Source of the DNA: Herbaspirillum sp. RV1423
GTDB lineage: Bacteria > Pseudomonadota > Gammaproteobacteria > Burkholderiales > Burkholderiaceae_D
Direction of reading: 5' to 3'
DNA length: 64,000 nt
Assembly: GCF_000577615.1 (NCBI RefSeq)
Contig: NZ_CBXX010000026.1
Coordinates: 1-64,000, forward strand
The first letter of the stretch is position 1; the number at the start of each line of letters is the position of its first letter. Position numbers and translations under genes: made by a program. Below are positions 18,992 to 26,815 of the stretch, in pieces. The notes under the pieces are model-generated. The model searched no databases. It worked only from the letters and a program-made list of their open reading frames with translations, and was not told where the DNA came from.

Positions 18992-19951
18992 CTACAAATC
19001 CAGTACCAGGCGACGTCCCTTGCAGCCGGACACGCACACCATCATCATCTTGTTCGACGCTTTTTCGCTCCTGCTCAGCACGCCGTCGCGATGTTCCGGT
19101 TCGCCTTCGAGCACCCTGGTCTCGCAGGCGCCGCAGACGCCTTCGCGGCAACTGTGGTCGACATCGATGCCGGCGTCGAGCAAGGCGTCCAGCAGCGATT
19201 TGCCGGCCGGGACGGTGACCGACTTCTTGCTGCGCGCCAGTTCGGCGACGTACTCATCGCCCTGCACGGCTTCCACGTTTTCCGCCGCGGCGAAGCGTTC
19301 GATGTGCACGTTGGGCAAATCGAGTTCAGCGCAGATCGCTTCAAAGGCATTCAACATCGGCGTCGGACCGCAGCAGTAAAAATGCGCGTCCTTCGGCTTG
19401 CTCGCCAGGAACGCACGCAGGTCCGGCGGCGCGCCCTTCTCGGCGTCGAAGTGGCTGCTCACACCGGGCTGTTGCAGCAGTGCGTCGGCGAAGGCAGCTT
19501 CCGCGCGCGAACGCGCGCAGTACAGCAGCTCGGCCGACTTGCCCTTGCCGCGCAGGTCATTGAACATGCAGGAGATCGGCGTGATGCCGATGCCGCCGGC
19601 GATCAGCACCGAATGCGCGGCGCGCTCGTCGACCGGGAAGTTGTTGCGCGGCGCCGAGATCGTCAGCGTCGCGCCCACGCGCAACTGTTCATGCACATAG
19701 CGCGAGCCGCCGCGGCTGTTGCGGTCATTGAGCACGCCGACCACATAGCGATGGCGCTCGGCCGGCGAGTTGAGCAGCGAATAGCTGCGCACGACGCCGT
19801 TGGCCAGGTGCAGGTCGATGTGCGAACCGGCTTCGAAGGCCGGCAACTGCGCACCGGCACCTTCAGGCGACATCATCTCCACGCTGACGATGCCCTGCGC
19901 TTCAAAACGCATGGCCTGGACGCGGACGGAAAGAAGAGAGCTGCTAGTCAT
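18992..19951 (-). CDS. VanB/PDR-type oxygenase reductase (FMN, NAD, C-terminal 2Fe-2S)
   Basis: This 319-residue electron-transfer reductase has domains in the phthalate dioxygenase reductase order. The flavin domain (about 1-105) carries RSYSLLNSP. The NAD-binding domain (about 110-225) has IAGGIGITPI and YCCGPTPML. The C-terminal plant-type [2Fe-2S] ferredoxin (about 235-319) has cysteines in SCREGVCGAC and VCVSGC. It should pass electrons from NADH to the Rieske oxygenase encoded about 0.6 kb upstream in the same orientation. It is the last gene of the cluster, separated from the RidA-like gene by a palindromic repeat element. Confidence 0.92.
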   Translation of the reverse strand: MTSSSLLSVRVQAMRFEAQGIVSVEMMSPEGAGAQLPAFEAGSHIDLHLANGVVRSYSLLNSPAERHRYVVGVLNDRNSRGGSRYVHEQLRVGATLTISAPRNNFPVDERAAHSVLIAGGIGITPISCMFNDLRGKGKSAELLYCARSRAEAAFADALLQQPGVSSHFDAEKGAPPDLRAFLASKPKDAHFYCCGPTPMLNAFEAICAELDLPNVHIERFAAAENVEAVQGDEYVAELARSKKSVTVPAGKSLLDALLDAGIDVDHSCREGVCGACETRVLEGEPEHRDGVLSRSEKASNKMMMVCVSGCKGRRLVLDL

Positions 19952-20007
19952 ATAAAAACCTACGTTTCAAACCTGATCAAAAATACGTAACGCCAAATTC
20001 CTCTGCA

Positions 20008-20090
20008 CCGTCGTCCCGGCGCACGCCGGGACCCAGTGTCGTATCGACCTCAGTCAAGTCACTGGATTCCAGCGTTCGCTGGAATGACGA
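20008..20090. repeat. Dispersed palindromic repeat (REP/BIME-like) pair
   Basis: The first unit (20008-20043) is a hairpin with arms CCCGGCG and CGCCGGG, flanked by CCGTCGT and CCCAGTGTCGT. The second (20062-20090) has arms ATTCCAGCG and CGCTGGAAT. The same unit recurs near 24.4 and 58.4 kb. The second unit forms the last codons of the RidA-like gene. Confidence 0.75.
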
Positions 20091-20490
20091 CTTGACGGAG
20101 ATCGATGTCGAGCCGCGCGAACGCATCAATCTCGACCGTCAACTCAGGAAACACCAGACCGCTGACTTCCACCAGCGTCGAGCACGGATACGGCGCCGCA
20201 AAAAAATCGCGGCGCGCACGGCCGACTTCATCCTTGTCCGCGATGTCCTTCACATAAATCACCAGCTTGTAGATGCTGCCCAGCGTGCCGCCGGCGGCCT
20301 CCACCAGATCGCGCACCTTGCCCAGCACCACCAGCGTCTGCTCGTAGGTCGAGAGCACGCCGGTGCGCGACGCCGGATGCGCGGTCATGCCCGACATCGC
20401 AATCTCGTTGCCGATTACCAGGCAATTGGACCAGGTCGAGGCGGCCAGTTCGGCCACCTTATCGGTCTTCACATGACGCACTGTCTGCAT
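20059..20490 (-). CDS. RidA/YjgF-family protein with a repeat-encoded C-terminus
   Basis: This 143-residue protein has a full RidA fold, including VLGKVRDLVEAAGGTLGSIYK and the strand LVEVSGLVFPELTVEIDAFA. RidA proteins remove reactive imines or act as deaminases in aromatic ring-cleavage pathways (2-aminomuconate deaminase type). Here the key Arg of PARS is replaced: the aligned segment reads PCST, so classical imine deaminase activity is doubtful. The last nine residues (VIPANAGIQ) are encoded by a dispersed palindromic repeat. The ATG at 20490 follows the Rieske gene stop by 14 nt; the frame upstream of it runs through the Rieske gene and is not real. Confidence 0.85.
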   Translation of the reverse strand: MQTVRHVKTDKVAELAASTWSNCLVIGNEIAMSGMTAHPASRTGVLSTYEQTLVVLGKVRDLVEAAGGTLGSIYKLVIYVKDIADKDEVGRARRDFFAAPYPCSTLVEVSGLVFPELTVEIDAFARLDIDLRQVVIPANAGIQ

Positions 20491-20504
20491 GGCCGGTACC
20501 GGAC

Positions 20505-21554
20505 TCAAGCCGCCTTCGGCGCGCTCTTTTGCGCCTCGGCCGCTTCTTCCCTCGCCAGTTGTTCCTTGGCGAGATTGCGCATGTGGCGACGCAGGCGGAC
20601 GATGCCCATGTCGTGCTGGTACAACATCTCGCGCTGGTTGGCGTCCGGCTCCATCACTTCGAGCACCACGCGGTCCTGCTCCAGCACATTCCAGTGACGC
20701 GCTTCCAGGCGGTTGCGATAGAGGAAGCGCCAGGTGTCCTTTTGCCAGCCGGTCAGCTTGCGGCAACGCCAGTGGAAGACCGCCGCAACGTTGTCGACGA
20801 TCGGCGTGTAGCTGCCGATGATGACGAAGCTGCCGCCGGGGCCGCCGGTCTTCGGATACGGAATCGCCAGGCGCATCCAGTGCAGGCCGGTGTCGCCCCA
20901 TTCGGTCCAGTCGAAGTTGACGTCGCGCTGGCCTTCCTTCTCGAACACGAAACCGATGTCGGTTTCGCGGATGCCGAACGAAGCCTTGTTGTCGCCTTCG
21001 GCCATCGAGTGCGATTGCTTGTGCAGGAAGGTGCCGTGCATCGGGTCCATGACGTTGTCCAGCACGTAGCGGTAGTCGCCCTTCCATTCGGTGTAGCACA
21101 GGAAGTTGGAATACTCGGGGCTGGTCAGTTCTTCCGGCAGGCGCAGCGGCGGCGGTTCGGCGATATCGCTGCTGGAATTGAACAGGAAGATCGCGCCGCA
21201 GGCCTCGGCGACGTGATACGAACGCGTGGCTTTGGCGCCTTCCAGTTTGCAACCCGGGCTACCCGGCACACTGGTGACGACGCCGTCGAAACGCACCTGC
21301 ACGCCGTGATAGCCGCAAGCAATGCGGTCGCCCATGGCGATGCCCATCGAGAGCGGCGCGCCGCGGTGCGGGCAGTGATCTTCCAACGCGTGCAAGGTGC
21401 CGTCGGCTTCGCGCCAGAAGACGAATTTCTTGCCGAGGCGGCGCAACGAAACAGGGCGCTCGGCAACGAATTCGGAAGGGCAGATCGGGTACCACAAATC
21501 TTTCAATCCAACGGCAAGGACCGCATCGACCGGATCATTGGCTGTCGTTCTCAT
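20505..21554 (-). CDS. Rieske non-heme iron oxygenase, alpha subunit
   Basis: This 349-residue ring-hydroxylating or demethylating oxygenase has an N-terminal Rieske domain binding [2Fe-2S] through Cys61, His63, Cys80 and His83 (CPH at 61-63, CGYH at 80-83). The C-terminal catalytic domain holds mononuclear iron through His173 and His178 in DNVMDPMHGTFLH, with Asp166/Asp170 nearby to bridge subunits. Size and motif spacing fit the VanA/phthalate-oxygenase group that needs no beta subunit, consistent with the VanB-type reductase at 18992-19951. The substrate is probably the aromatic acid imported by the cluster's ABC system, or a derivative of it. Confidence 0.93.
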   Translation of the reverse strand: MRTTANDPVDAVLAVGLKDLWYPICPSEFVAERPVSLRRLGKKFVFWREADGTLHALEDHCPHRGAPLSMGIAMGDRIACGYHGVQVRFDGVVTSVPGSPGCKLEGAKATRSYHVAEACGAIFLFNSSSDIAEPPPLRLPEELTSPEYSNFLCYTEWKGDYRYVLDNVMDPMHGTFLHKQSHSMAEGDNKASFGIRETDIGFVFEKEGQRDVNFDWTEWGDTGLHWMRLAIPYPKTGGPGGSFVIIGSYTPIVDNVAAVFHWRCRKLTGWQKDTWRFLYRNRLEARHWNVLEQDRVVLEVMEPDANQREMLYQHDMGIVRLRRHMRNLAKEQLAREEAAEAQKSAPKAA

Positions 21555-21608
21555 TACATGTTCTCCTGAGTGTCAGATAGCTAAGCGTGCTCAAAAAAGC
21601 AGCAAAGC

Positions 21609-21842
21609 TTACGCCGCTAAACGCGCGATTTCTTGTTGGTAATTTTCTTCGGTCCAGATGCCGTTGTTGTACGGACAGCCGGGGCCGGTGCGATTCAGGT
21701 GCGCCACCAGCGCCACCAGTTCGGTGATGCCCGAGCCATAGGCGCGCTCGATGGAATCGCCCAGCAGATCTTCATACTGGGTCGGCGGCCGGCGGCGCGC
21801 CTGATGTGGATTGAGATAAACCTCTGTGACTGTTGCAACCAT
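21609..21842 (-). CDS. Small conserved protein, helix-turn-helix-like, in the oxygenase cluster
   Basis: This 77-residue protein contains YLNPHQARRRPPTQYEDLLG and a helical middle (SIERAYGSGITELVALVAHLN), ending in WTEENYQQEIARLA. I recall similar small ORFs beside ring-hydroxylating oxygenases being labelled recombinase-like helix-turn-helix proteins, but I cannot verify that here and would not assign DNA binding. Its ATG overlaps the stop of the preceding gene by one base (TAATG), so it is translationally coupled. It is probably an accessory component of one of the flanking oxygenases. Confidence 0.7.
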   Translation of the reverse strand: MVATVTEVYLNPHQARRRPPTQYEDLLGDSIERAYGSGITELVALVAHLNRTGPGCPYNNGIWTEENYQQEIARLAA

Positions 21843-22177
21843 TATTGGCCTCCATTCTTGACGCGCTCGCGGATTTGCTCGCGCACAGGTACAAAATCGT
21901 AAGTCGGGTAGCATTCCGTGCGGAACACACCCCAGGCGGAGCGTTCCAGCTCCAGGTTCACCAGCGGCAGCAAGGCCGGCGGCAATTCCAGCGTGACGAT
22001 CTGGCCCAGGCCCATGGCCACGGTCCACGACACCACGCGCGTGCCTTCGACGGGGAAGCGATCCCACCAGCCGACCTTCTTCATGTGCGCCTGGATGTCT
22101 TCCAGATTCTTGGTCTGATCGTGCCTGAGCAGCACGGTCAGCAGCATCAGGTCGGATTTTTTTTCTGTGTCGCTCAT
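21842..22177 (-). CDS. Conserved 111-residue protein of unknown function in the oxygenase cluster
   Basis: The protein has alternating beta and helical stretches (LMLLTVLLRHDQTKNLEDIQ, then VSWTVAMGLGQIVTLELP) suggestive of a ferredoxin-like or dimeric alpha/beta-barrel fold, as in muconolactone isomerase- or EthD-like proteins. That is only an impression, and I do not recognise the family. It lies 11 nt after the flavin monooxygenase gene and is coupled to the 77-residue gene downstream. Tight packing between monooxygenase and Rieske oxygenase suggests an accessory or isomerase role. The ATG at 22177 was chosen; a GTG precedes it. Confidence 0.7.
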   Translation of the reverse strand: MSDTEKKSDLMLLTVLLRHDQTKNLEDIQAHMKKVGWWDRFPVEGTRVVSWTVAMGLGQIVTLELPPALLPLVNLELERSAWGVFRTECYPTYDFVPVREQIRERVKNGGQ

Positions 22178-22188
22178 CACTCAGCCCC

Positions 22189-23340
22189 TCAGACCGTTTC
22201 CGCTTCAAGCGGGACAGCCCAGGCGTCGTAGCCGTACACCCAATCCGCATTGCCGCCTTCGCGCAGCCAGTTGTTGCCGCGCGAACCGACCTGGATCTTG
22301 CTGGCGCGTTCCAGACGCAGTTCTTCATAGACATGCAGCGCGTCGGCGATGCCGTCGACGGTCGTCACTTTTTCCAGGCAGCGCGCCAGCACCACGGCGT
22401 CTTCAATCGCCATGCCGGCGCCCTGCGCCATGAACGGCATCATCGGATGGCTGGCGTCGCCCAGCAGCGTCATGCGGCCCTTGGACCAGTGCGGCAGCGG
22501 ATCGCGTTCGTACAGCGCGGTCTTCAGCACTTCATCGCAGGCATCCAGCAACGCGGTGGCGTCGGGATGGAATCCGGCATAGCTGTCGCGCAACTCCTGC
22601 ACGCTGCCCGGCGTGGTCCACGATTCGAGGTGCCAGGTTTCTTGCGCAGTGGTGGCGAAGATGAAAATGTCCTTGCCGCAATTGAGCGGGAAGGTGACGA
22701 TCTGGCTTTCCGGATTCGGCCCCCACCACTTGGTGAAGGCTTGCAGGTTCGGCACCTGCGCCACACGGTCGGCCGGGATCACGGCGCGGAACGCCACCAC
22801 GCCGGTGAAGCGCGGGCTTTCCTTGCCGAACATGGCGCTGCGCACGGCGGAGTGGATGCCGTCGCCACCGATCAGCACGTCGACCTTGTCGGTGCTGCCG
22901 TCGGAGAAAGTGATGGTAATGCCTTGCGCGTCTTCGCTGATCGCTTCCGCACGCTTCGCAAAGCGCACGCGCTCGGCCGGAAACACGTCCGCCAGCGCGG
23001 CCAGCAGATCGGCGCGATGGATGGTCAGTTGCGGCGCGCCGTATTTCTTCTCGGCGGTGTCGCCCATTTCCAGACGCGAGGTTTCTTCGCCGGTATTCCA
23101 GGTGCGGCTGATGCGATGGGTCGGACGCGCGGCGGTGCGGCGCACGGCGTCGCCAATGCCGGTGCCCAGACCGTCGAGTGCGCGCACGGCATTCGGCGTC
23201 AGGTTGATGTCGGCGCCGACGCGCAGGAATTGTTTCGACTGTTCGTACACGACCACGTCATGGCCGGCGCGATGCAGTGCGATGGCGGCGGTGAGGCCGC
23301 CGATGCCCGCGCCGAGGATGCCGATTTTGAAAGAAGACAT
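22189..23340 (-). CDS. FAD-dependent aromatic monooxygenase, NicC/salicylate-hydroxylase-like
   Basis: This 383-residue class A flavoprotein hydroxylase has the FAD dinucleotide motif GAGIGG near the N-terminus, the GDGIHS motif (about 166-171), and the second FAD site LLGDASHPMMPFMAQGAGMA (about 300-320). The C-terminal NADWVYGYD segment and overall length resemble 6-hydroxynicotinate 3-monooxygenase (NicC). NicC hydroxylates with loss of a ring carboxylate, and salicylate hydroxylases do the same, so decarboxylative ring hydroxylation is a reasonable guess. The upstream in-frame extension overlaps the dioxygenase gene and is excluded by the ATG at 23340. Confidence 0.88.
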   Translation of the reverse strand: MSSFKIGILGAGIGGLTAAIALHRAGHDVVVYEQSKQFLRVGADINLTPNAVRALDGLGTGIGDAVRRTAARPTHRISRTWNTGEETSRLEMGDTAEKKYGAPQLTIHRADLLAALADVFPAERVRFAKRAEAISEDAQGITITFSDGSTDKVDVLIGGDGIHSAVRSAMFGKESPRFTGVVAFRAVIPADRVAQVPNLQAFTKWWGPNPESQIVTFPLNCGKDIFIFATTAQETWHLESWTTPGSVQELRDSYAGFHPDATALLDACDEVLKTALYERDPLPHWSKGRMTLLGDASHPMMPFMAQGAGMAIEDAVVLARCLEKVTTVDGIADALHVYEELRLERASKIQVGSRGNNWLREGGNADWVYGYDAWAVPLEAETV

Positions 23341-23354
23341 ATGACTTGCTCCGA

Positions 23355-24326
23355 TTACTTGTGGGTCGGCTGACGGTCGGTCAGGAATTTGCCGGTCGGC
23401 CCTTGCGCATTCTTTTGACGGCGCGTGTTGCCGTCGATACCGCCGTCGATCGCCCACTCGGCGAACACCGTCGGACCCGGTTCGAAATCGCGCGGCTCCC
23501 AGTCGGCGTCGAGCTGGTCTTCGTCGGCGTAGTACTCGATCAGGCCGCCGGCGGGATTCTTGAAATACCAGAAATACGCCGACGAAATCGGATGGCGGCC
23601 CGGACCGAGTTGCGTGTCCCAGCCCTTGCGCGACATGTGCATGCCGCCACCGAACACTTCGTGGATATCGCGCACGGTGAAGGCGACGTGGTTCAGGCCC
23701 GAACGCGCTTCCGGCGGCTGCAGCAGGAAGATGTCGTGGTGGCCGCCGACATCGGCGCAGCGCAGGAAAGCGCCGCGGCCCGGATAGTGGTCGGACGGCA
23801 CGAAGCCGAAGTTCTCGCAATAGAATTTTTCGCAGGCCTGCACATCCTTGACGAAGAACACCACGTGGCCGACTTCGATCGGCGAAGCGTGGTCGTACAC
23901 CGGGCTGCGCTGGTTGATGCGGTTCTTTTCGTTCCAGGTGTTCATGGTGGCGCACTCGACGGCGACGTCGCGCTTTTGCGTGACCTGGAAACGCACGGCC
24001 AGGCCGTTGGGATCGGAACAGCCGACGCGCTTGTCCTCATTTATGCAACCCGGCAAGTCCTTGATGCGATCCGCAAACTTCAGCAGCACCTCCGCGGAGG
24101 ACACGCCCCACACCACCTCGCGCAGCGTCGGGCCGGTTTCGATGGCGGGCGGCAGGGCCGGATCGGCGCTGCTGCGCACGATCACGCGGCAGCCGTTCTG
24201 CGATTCGAACACCAATGCCCCGGCGCTCTCCTGCGCCAGCGTCATGCCCCAGTCGAGGAAGAACTGGCGGCAAGCCGGCAGGTCGTCCGCGCCGTACGTG
24301 ATTTCGTCGATACCTAATACGTCCAT
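23355..24326 (-). CDS. Two-domain extradiol (type I, VOC) ring-cleavage dioxygenase
   Basis: This 323-residue protein has two VOC modules. The C-terminal one retains the iron ligands His154 (VGHVVFF), His213 (LNHVAFT) and Glu264 (LIEYYAD), the 2-His-1-carboxylate set of BphC/catechol-2,3-dioxygenase enzymes. The N-terminal module lacks them, as usual. It should open a dihydroxylated ring next to the diol (meta-cleavage). The gene lies between the flavin monooxygenase (its likely product supplier) and the aldehyde dehydrogenase. The C-terminal 40 residues (after EPRDFEPGPT) extend past the fold and look disordered. Confidence 0.9.
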   Translation of the reverse strand: MDVLGIDEITYGADDLPACRQFFLDWGMTLAQESAGALVFESQNGCRVIVRSSADPALPPAIETGPTLREVVWGVSSAEVLLKFADRIKDLPGCINEDKRVGCSDPNGLAVRFQVTQKRDVAVECATMNTWNEKNRINQRSPVYDHASPIEVGHVVFFVKDVQACEKFYCENFGFVPSDHYPGRGAFLRCADVGGHHDIFLLQPPEARSGLNHVAFTVRDIHEVFGGGMHMSRKGWDTQLGPGRHPISSAYFWYFKNPAGGLIEYYADEDQLDADWEPRDFEPGPTVFAEWAIDGGIDGNTRRQKNAQGPTGKFLTDRQPTHK

Positions 24327-24370
24327 CTTTTTCTCCTGACTTCCTGTTGTCGCCCGGTGCTTTTACACCG

Positions 24371-24464
24371 CTGGGTCCCGGCGTTCGCCGGGACGACGGC
24401 TTATCGGGCCGACATCATTCCTAATTTCACCGTCGTCCTGACGAAAGTCAGGACCCAGCGTCGT
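24371..24464. repeat. Dispersed palindromic repeat pair between two operon genes
   Basis: Two units in opposite orientation: 24371-24399 (CTGGGTCCCGGCG, short loop, CGCCGGGACGACGG) and 24430-24464 (CCGTCGTCCTGAC, loop, GTCAGGACCCAGCGTCGT). They occupy the gap between the aldehyde dehydrogenase stop and the dioxygenase start inside the catabolic cluster, where they could stabilise or partially terminate the long mRNA. Confidence 0.75.
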
Positions 24465-24476
24465 CAATACTTCTCC

Positions 24477-25961
24477 TTAACCAGCCCAAGGCAGCGGGTT
24501 CTCGTTCAATCCCCAATACATGCTCTTCTGCTCCATGTATTGCAGGATGCCGAGGCGCCCCTTCTCGCGTCCCAGGCCGCTGTCGCGCCAGCCGCCGAAC
24601 GGCGTCGAAATCGAAAACTGCTTGTACGTGTTGATCCACACATTGCCGGCCTGCACCGCGCGGCCGAAGCGCCATGCCTTCTTGTAGTCGCGCGTCCAGA
24701 TGCCGGCCGCCAGCGCGTACACGCTATCGTTGGCTTGCGCGATCAAGTCCTCTTCACTGTCGAACGGCATCGCCACCAGCACCGGTCCGAAAATTTCTTC
24801 CTGGCAGATGCGTTGGTCGTTGGTGACGCCTTCGATGATGGTCGGCGAGTAGTAGTAACCCCGTGCAAACTGATCGCCTGCAAGACGCGTACCACCGGTG
24901 CGGATGCGACCGCCGTCGGCCACGCCGATGGAGACGTAGGACTCAATGCCCTCGCGATGGCGCGCGGTGATCAGCGGTCCCATCTGCGTGCGCTCGTCGG
25001 CCGGATCGCCCACGCGCAACGCCGCGGCTCCCGCAGCCAGACGTTCCATGAAACTGTCGTAGATGCCGCGCGCCACGAACAGGCGCGAACCGGCGATGCA
25101 GGATTCGCCCGAGGAACTGAATATGCCGTACAGCACGCCGGCCACGGCGTGGTCGATGTCGGCGTCCTCGAACACCATGGTCGGCGACTTGCCGCCCAGT
25201 TCCAGCGACACCGGCATCATCTTGTCGGCGGCGATGTGGGCGATGTGCTTGCCGGTGGTGGTGCCGCCGGTGAAGGACACGCGCTTGACCAGCGGATGCA
25301 GCGTGATGGCGTCGCCGATCACCGAACCCTTGCCGGGCAGCACGCTGATCAGGCCCTTCGGCACGCCGGCTTCTTCGCAGATCCTGGCCAGTTCCAGCGC
25401 CATCAGCGGCGTGACTTCGGCGGGCTTGACCACGACGGCATTGCCTGCCGCCAAGGCGGGCGCCATCTTTTGCGCCTCGCTGGCGATCGGCGAATTCCAC
25501 GGCGTGATCGCGGCGACCACGCCCATCGGTTCGTAGACGCTCATGGTCAGGTTGTCGCCGCGCGTCGGGGTGATGGTTTCTTCCAGCGTCTCGCAAGCGG
25601 CGGCAAAGAATTGAAACGTCGCCGCCGCGCTGCCGACCAGATTGCGCGTTTCGGTAATCGGCTTGCCGTTGTCGAGACGCTGGCGTTGCGCCAGCGCTTC
25701 GCCGCGTTCGCGGATCAGTTGCGCGACGCGATACAGCACGATGGCGCGCTCATGCGGTTTCTTCTGCGCCCAGCCGCTGGTGCGGAAAGCCTTGTCGGCG
25801 CCGACGATGGCTTCTTCGACATCGGCCACGCTGGCGGCGTTGAGGTAGGCGACGGCTTCGCCGGTGGCCGGATACAGCGTGGCGTAGCGATCGCCGCCGC
25901 CCAGGCGCCATTGGCCGGCGACGCAGATGGGCAATGTCTCGTTGAGATTCAGTTCGGTCAT
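24477..25961 (-). CDS. NAD(P)-dependent aldehyde dehydrogenase
   Basis: This 494-residue enzyme of the ALDH superfamily has an intact active site: Asn156 in TPWNSP, general base Glu254 in LELGGKSP, and nucleophile Cys288 in SSSGESCIAG. The FTGGTTTGK segment binds the cofactor. In a meta-cleavage setting it most plausibly oxidises a ring-cleavage semialdehyde (hydroxymuconic or aminomuconic semialdehyde type); similarity to betaine-aldehyde and HMS dehydrogenases does not settle the substrate. It is cotranscribed after the aspartate dehydrogenase-like gene, with a 34-nt gap. Confidence 0.92.
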   Translation of the reverse strand: MTELNLNETLPICVAGQWRLGGGDRYATLYPATGEAVAYLNAASVADVEEAIVGADKAFRTSGWAQKKPHERAIVLYRVAQLIRERGEALAQRQRLDNGKPITETRNLVGSAAATFQFFAAACETLEETITPTRGDNLTMSVYEPMGVVAAITPWNSPIASEAQKMAPALAAGNAVVVKPAEVTPLMALELARICEEAGVPKGLISVLPGKGSVIGDAITLHPLVKRVSFTGGTTTGKHIAHIAADKMMPVSLELGGKSPTMVFEDADIDHAVAGVLYGIFSSSGESCIAGSRLFVARGIYDSFMERLAAGAAALRVGDPADERTQMGPLITARHREGIESYVSIGVADGGRIRTGGTRLAGDQFARGYYYSPTIIEGVTNDQRICQEEIFGPVLVAMPFDSEEDLIAQANDSVYALAAGIWTRDYKKAWRFGRAVQAGNVWINTYKQFSISTPFGGWRDSGLGREKGRLGILQYMEQKSMYWGLNENPLPWAG

Positions 25962-25995
25962 GATTTACTTAATTGGTTGGCACTTAGCGCATCAC

Positions 25996-26796
25996 TTAAA
26001 TGGACAGCGCATGTGCACGATTACCGAGCGCACGCACCACGCTGAATACGGTCAGCGCCGAGGTCTTGGGATTGGCCGCGAGCGGCTTGCCGCGCATGGT
26101 CAGTTCAAAACCACCGAACGCGCCCTTGGCTTCGACGTGGTGCACGTTCTCGGTCACGCCGGGGTCGGCGTACAGGCGCACTTGCGTGTGGTCGAGGCCG
26201 AGGCCGGCCAGCGACAGCGTCGCGGCGACGTTGGCGTTCTTCGGATACAGGCGCGCGGCTTCGCGGGCGGTGCCTTCGAAGATCATGGTTGCCGTGGTCA
26301 GGTTGGCGAGATCGAAAGGACCGTCGGCCGGCGTGTCCTTCCATGCATTGGGCGGCTTGCGGCCGGTGTAGACCACCGATTCCAGGCCGCCGACGCGCGC
26401 CGCCGACAAGGCGTCGATGGCGCCGATGGCGCCCGAGAGCAATTGCACTTGCGTCTTGCCTTCGCGCGCCGCCGCTTCGAGTTTCTCGACCAGGCCCGGT
26501 TCCGACAGCGCACCGATGGAGACCACCATGCAGGGGATGCCGCGCAGCAGCGCCGGGATGATGTGCTCTTCGATGGCCTGATGGCCCGCGCATTCGATCA
26601 GCAGGTCGGGGCGCTCTTCGCCGAGGCGGTTCTCGACGCGCGCCTTGGGCGCCAGCGAGGACACCAGGGAACGCGCCGAAGCCATGTTCGCTTCCGGCAC
26701 GATGACGACATCGAAGGTGACTTCCGGATCGCTCTTCAGCAGCTCCATCACGCCGACGCCAATGGCGCCGCAACCGATCATCGAAACATGCAGCAT
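25996..26796 (-). CDS. L-aspartate dehydrogenase-like oxidoreductase (NadX family)
   Basis: This 266-residue protein has an N-terminal Rossmann NAD site (MIGCGAIGVGVMELL). The aspartate-dehydrogenase domain contains LLSGAIGAIDAL, NANVAATLSLAGLGLD and the terminal FELTMRGKPLAANPKTSALT signature. NadX enzymes interconvert aspartate and iminoaspartate or oxaloacetate plus ammonia. No NAD biosynthesis gene is nearby. Inside a catabolic operon it more likely acts on an amino or oxo acid released from the substrate, possibly detoxifying or assimilating ammonia. The gene sits between the ThDP enzyme and the aldehyde dehydrogenase with short gaps. Confidence 0.88.
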   Translation of the reverse strand: MLHVSMIGCGAIGVGVMELLKSDPEVTFDVVIVPEANMASARSLVSSLAPKARVENRLGEERPDLLIECAGHQAIEEHIIPALLRGIPCMVVSIGALSEPGLVEKLEAAAREGKTQVQLLSGAIGAIDALSAARVGGLESVVYTGRKPPNAWKDTPADGPFDLANLTTATMIFEGTAREAARLYPKNANVAATLSLAGLGLDHTQVRLYADPGVTENVHHVEAKGAFGGFELTMRGKPLAANPKTSALTVFSVVRALGNRAHALSI

Positions 26797-26815
26797 GGGT
26801 TTCTCCTCAGTCTCT

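Noticed and set aside
20491..21252. N-terminal extension of the RidA-like frame
   Set aside because: It overlaps the Rieske oxygenase gene in another frame, and its composition is that of a shadow frame. The ATG at 20490 begins the RidA homology directly.
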